Assembly (NCBI RefSeq): GCF_004210375.1 | Contig: NC_134830.1 | Location: forward strand, 63,173,576-63,237,575 | Direction of reading: 5' to 3' | Origin: Tachypleus tridentatus | Lineage: Eukaryota; Arthropoda; Merostomata; Xiphosura; Limulidae | Length of the DNA stretch: 64,000 nt | Shown here: piece after piece, positions 60,803 through 64,000 of the stretch | How positions within the stretch are numbered: position 1 is the first letter of the stretch | Layout: the number at the start of each line of letters is the position of its first letter | Translations under genes and position numbers: made by a program | The notes under the pieces: generated by a model | The model's database searches: none | Told to the model about the DNA's origin: nothing | The model's input: only the letters and a program-made list of their open reading frames with translations

Positions 60803-61065
60803 GGGGGTCCGGCAAGGCACTCGACTCGTAATCTGAGGGTCGCGAGTTCGAATCCCAGTCACACCAAATATGCTCGCCCTCTCAACCGTAGGGACGTTAT
60901 AATGTTACGGTCAATCCCACCATTTGTTGGTAAAAGAGTAGCCCAAGAGTTGGTGGTAGGTGGTGATGACTAGCTGCCTTTCCTCCAGACTTACACTGCT
61001 AAATTAGGGACGGCTAGCGCAGATAGTCCTCGTGTAGCTTTGCACGAAATTCAAAACAAACCAAA
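60803..61065 (+). repeat. Long SINE (family A)
   Basis: Short deletion in the head (ggtccggcaaggcactcgac), otherwise full-length. It lies in the intron between LDLa exons A and B. Confidence 0.9.
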
Positions 61066-61075
61066 CTAAGTAAAG

Positions 61076-61163
61076 GGTTACCTTCACTCTGTGCATCGCA
61101 GAGAATCGAACCACAGCTTTTAGTGATGTAAATTTGTCCCTGATCCATTGGGGGACAACTCCA
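61076..61163 (-). repeat. Short SINE (family B), diverged
   Basis: gcagagaatcgaaccacagc, ttttagtgatgtaaatttg, gatccattgggggac. Confidence 0.55.
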
Positions 61164-61375
61164 AATTAACTTGAATGTAAGTAATCTTCTCTTTTAACAC
61201 AGTCTTTACTGAATCTAATTTTACCTAATATTACAGGTTTTAATTTGTACTTTAGGAATCCTGTAAACCATTCAACTTACTCAAGAGAGATCGATATAGC
61301 TACTAACACAGAAGTTCAATACAAGCAAAAGTTAAAAGAAGTCAAAAATAGAAATAAATAGAATAAATCAAGAGA

Positions 61376-61503
61376 TTTGTTTGCTTATTTGTAGTCAAGC
61401 ACAAAGCTAAACAACGGAATATCTGTGTTGTGCTCACCATAGGTATAGAAACCCGATGTTTTGCGTGGTAAACCTACAGATTTACCGCTGAGCCACTGGG
61501 TGG
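61376..61503 (-). repeat. Short SINE (family B1)
   Basis: gtcaagcacaaagctaaaca, tgctcaccataggtataga, ccgctgagccactggg. Confidence 0.8.
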
Positions 61504-61899
61504 AAGGCAACATTTGAATACGTATTAACAATGTAATAATACATATATATGCATGTAAGTATTTAGTGTTTTAAGTCTTCAAATTCACTTCTGATCCACA
61601 AGAGGCTAAAGAAATAATAATAATGAGTAATAAGGGGAGTGGAAATATACGAATATTCAAGGAAAAGGAAATAAAAGCACAAAACAAACATTTTAGGTTT
61701 AAGTTGTTCTCTGAAAAAAAATATTTGAAAACGAAAAATATTGATAAGTAAAAAATATTTCTTAGAGATAAATACAAATATATTTTATAGCAAATTCCAG
61801 TATTTTTAAATAGAACAATTAAAAGTCAAAATATTGGTTAACCTGTGCAGTAGAGACCGAACGCTGCTGAACTATTTATCGTGCTGAACAATGGTTCGT

Positions 61900-62070
61900 G
61901 TCTCCGTAACCGTTAAAAAAACAAAACACACTGCGCACTTTGGGGCCGTGAGTACATTAGAAGAATGATAGTCAATTTCTACTATTCTAGCTGCATTCTC
62001 TGAGGTTTGTCAAGTCAAATTTAGAGATGGCTAGCGAAGATAGCCCTCAAATAATTTTGTGTGAAAATTA
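61900..62070 (+). repeat. Diverged SINE (family C-like)
   Basis: actttggggccgtgagtaca, agtcaatttctactattc and gatggctagcgaagatagcc. Confidence 0.5.
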
Positions 62071-62194
62071 ATAACAACTGCTAAGCAATGGCTGTCATTA
62101 AATTTAAATATACCTGTAAAAGTAGTATTATTCTGAACGTTATAAAACTGTTGTTTAGTAGAAACTATTTATCAAGTACTAAGTTTATCCATTA

Positions 62195-62479
62195 TTGTAA
62201 TAGTTTGTTTTGTTTTTTTAAATTTTGCGCAAAGCTACACGAGAGCTATCTGCGCTAGCTGTTTCTAATTTAGCAGTATAAGACTATAGGGAATGCAGCT
62301 AGTCATCACCACCCACCGCCAACTCTTGGGATACTCTTTTACCAACGAATAGTTGGATTGACTGTAACATTATAGCGCCTCCACGGCTGAAAGGGCGAGC
62401 ATGTTTGGTGCGGCGGGTATTCGAACCCGCGACCCTCAGATTACGAGTTAAACGCTTTAACCCACATGGTCATGCCGGG
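62195..62479 (-). repeat. Long SINE (family A) with 9-bp target duplication
   Basis: Reverse full-length copy; tatccatta on both sides (62,186-62,194 and 62,480-62,488). It ends 77 bp short of LDLa exon A. Confidence 0.9.
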
Positions 62480-62555
62480 TATCCATTACTGCAAAGAAAA
62501 TCTGAAATGTAATAACAGTAGAAATAGACAAAGATCAGCATCATTCATAACTTAC

Positions 62556-62672
62556 CACAGAACTTCTCATCTGAAAAATCTGGACAGTCAGGTCGAAAGT
62601 CACACCACCAATTTAACTGGACACACTGACCACTCAAACACTTTCTGTACCCTTCAGGACAAATTTTGCTTT
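62556..62672 (-). CDS. Receptor exon A: LDL-receptor class A module 1
   Basis: Extracellular LDLa module (residues 1-38). It has six cysteines and an intact calcium-binding end, DCPDFSDEKFC, with WWCDF before it. The exon starts after acceptor ttttatag and ends at donor G|GTAAGT. It is phase 1 on both sides, the usual symmetric phase for exchangeable LDLa exons. It joins exon B as a Glu codon. This is the first visible exon; the phase-1 start means at least one exon lies upstream, outside the window. Confidence 0.9.
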
Positions 62673-62989
62673 CTATAAAAGTAAATATATTATGTTTTCT
62701 GACAATTAGAATTTTACTCCAGGTAAGCAAATATCGATTTATTACATTTTTATAAAACATAAATAGACTGTACATGTGATTGAAGACAGTTATGTACATT
62801 AATTTAGAAACGTAATATATACATTTGAGTATTACTTATATTTCCATAGCTTTCTAATTCTACAAGTTGTAATCGTTTAAAGCAGAAGTTAACATAATTT
62901 ATATGCATATGGGACCAGTATGCTTAGACTATGACTCCAAGGATTCATGATTCGATGTCCTTTGCAACAAAAAAGGGCTTCGAACTATG

Positions 62990-63170
62990 GAGCTATGGGT
63001 GCGTCTTAAAAGAGATTGCCGTAATCCTACTATTCAATCACATAAGAGTAGTTCAAAGGTTGGTTGTGGGTACTGTGGACTTCAAAATATAGGATGGTGC
63101 AAAGTTACAGAAAGTACTATATATGCATATAAGTTTTGTAACTTTGCGCGGAAATTCTCAAACAAAGGGC
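62990..63170 (+). repeat. Diverged SINE (family C-like)
   Basis: aatcctactattcaatcaca, agagtagttcaaaggttgg and aactttgcgcggaaattctc. Confidence 0.5.
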
Positions 63171-63901
63171 AAACAAACACAAAAGTAAGAATCGACAAAA
63201 TATATATAAAAATCATGTCACACCCTACTTGCATATTTTCAGACTTTTGGAACATGTTCTACATCATTTTCATGCATGTTTGTTATGTTTAAATAAGTGA
63301 TTTCTAGCTGAGTTTTGGCCACTTTCACCTCACGCGACACATAGTCCAAGGTTCAGGACTAGCTGTATCTATAATTTAGGACTCTGATCCTAGAGAGGAC
63401 CGAAGAGTAAAATATACTGTCACACTAATAAAGTCTTCTAGCTAAGAGGATGGAGTTTGCCCAGTGGCACTTCGCGGATCAAACCTTGGACGTTTCAGTT
63501 TACATCCCTTCACACTAATCTATACGACTCCAAAGTATTTTGGAGATAAAGAAGTACAGCTTATTATTAATTTGTTATTCTCACCATAGAAAATGTGAAG
63601 TGGTTTAATAAAAGGACTAACTAAAGTGATTTGTGTCTTTATTCATAGTGTTATTCATGGTAAAAGGATTGGTCTGTTTGCATTAAAAATAATAAAGTAT
63701 TTCCCAAGACATAAAACTTTAATTTTCTATGTATACTTTACATGCAGCAAAACAACACTTTTTCCTGAAACACACAATTTTTAAGCTATATAATTTTGTT
63801 GTTTTTTTTCTGAATATTAAACAAATACATTGACGTTTAAAAAAGAGATTTTCTATGCATCTATTCACAGCGTAAGTTGTCTACATATTCCTTAGGTTTA
63901 G

Positions 63902-64000
63902 TTTGTTTTGTTTTGTTTTTTAAATTTCGCACAAAGCTACACAAGAGCTATCTGTGCTAGCCGTCCTTAATTTAGCGGTGTAAGATTAGAGGAAAAGCAG
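63902..64000 (-). repeat. Long SINE (family A), cut by window end
   Basis: Reverse copy from the tail (gtttgttttgttttgttttt) to gtaagattagaggaaaagc. Confidence 0.88.

Larger units (their letters stand above)
60330..62555 (-). other. Intron between receptor exons A and B
   Basis: 2,226 nt, mostly SINE copies; 60.35-60.8 and 61.5-61.85 kb hold unique AT-rich sequence. Confidence 0.7.
24922..62672 (-). other. GRL101-type LDLa/LRR G-protein-coupled receptor gene, 5' incomplete, 13 exons visible
   Basis: Plasma-membrane receptor of the type C LGR class (relatives of relaxin receptors RXFP1/2, insect LGR3/LGR4 and snail GRL101). Seen: exons for three LDLa modules (residues 1-122, counting from the first full codon), LRR cap (about 124-145), five LRRs (160-281), hinge and TM1 (282-347), TM2-6 (348-566), TM7 and tail (567-695). 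Every junction has GT-AG ends and a compatible phase, and the sum is 695 codons plus stop with no internal stop. GPCR hallmarks: Asp360 in TM2, Cys394/Cys472 disulfide pair, DRF at 418-420 in place of DRY/ERW, CWMP at 546-549, NPLLY at 583-587. Several LDLa modules point to GRL101 over LGR3/LGR4, which have one. The ligand is unknown; relaxin-like peptides are candidates by family. Signal peptide and any earlier LDLa exons would lie beyond 64,000. Confidence 0.93.
62673..64000 (-). other. Partial intron upstream of receptor exon A
   Basis: SINE fragments and unique AT-rich sequence. No upstream LDLa or signal-peptide exon seen before the window ends. Confidence 0.65.

Overview
The window is AT-rich animal nuclear DNA that is crowded with repeats. 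It carries dozens of copies of two or three tRNA-derived SINE families (one about 270-300 bp, two about 120 bp), remnants of Tc1/mariner, LINE and Penelope-like elements, several tandem repeats, and split genes with GT-AG introns. The long SINE family closely matches what I remember of horseshoe-crab (Xiphosura) genomes. A chelicerate, most likely a horseshoe crab, is therefore my best guess, but it rests on memory and not on a search.

The only protein-coding gene I can support is on the minus strand and spans about 62,672 down to 24,922; its 5' end lies beyond the right edge. Thirteen exons can be placed by splice sites and reading phase. In order they encode three LDL-receptor class A modules, an LRR N-terminal cap, five 24-25-residue leucine-rich repeats (one per exon), a cysteine-rich hinge with TM1, TM2-TM6, TM7, and a cytoplasmic tail. 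All twelve junctions keep frame, and the exons join into 695 codons plus a stop. The architecture is that of GRL101-type receptors (type C LGRs, relaxin-receptor relatives, first described in the snail Lymnaea).

A tRNA-Asp(GTC) gene lies within the intron between the TM2-6 and TM7 exons (30,442-30,513, minus strand). Positions 1 to about 24,900, downstream of the receptor, contain no gene I can recognise. They hold SINEs, two Tc1-like remnants (2,697-3,687 and 23,899-24,591), a 96-bp-period tandem repeat (about 9,455-10,011), a roughly 20-bp minisatellite (17,946-18,185), and unique AT-rich sequence. The receptor introns hold further SINEs, a LINE reverse-transcriptase relic next to a Penelope-like relic (34.69-35.62 kb), a 52-bp tandem repeat and other repeats.

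The most useful oddities are a chimeric SINE with a different 3' tail inside a perfect 15-bp target duplication (48,252-48,613); a SINE nested in another SINE with a 12-bp duplication (11,943-12,081); an unclassified older repeat present twice, one copy split by a SINE; a 137-bp near-identical duplication; and palindromic repeats with a hammerhead-like core. I did not find a clearly new biological system.
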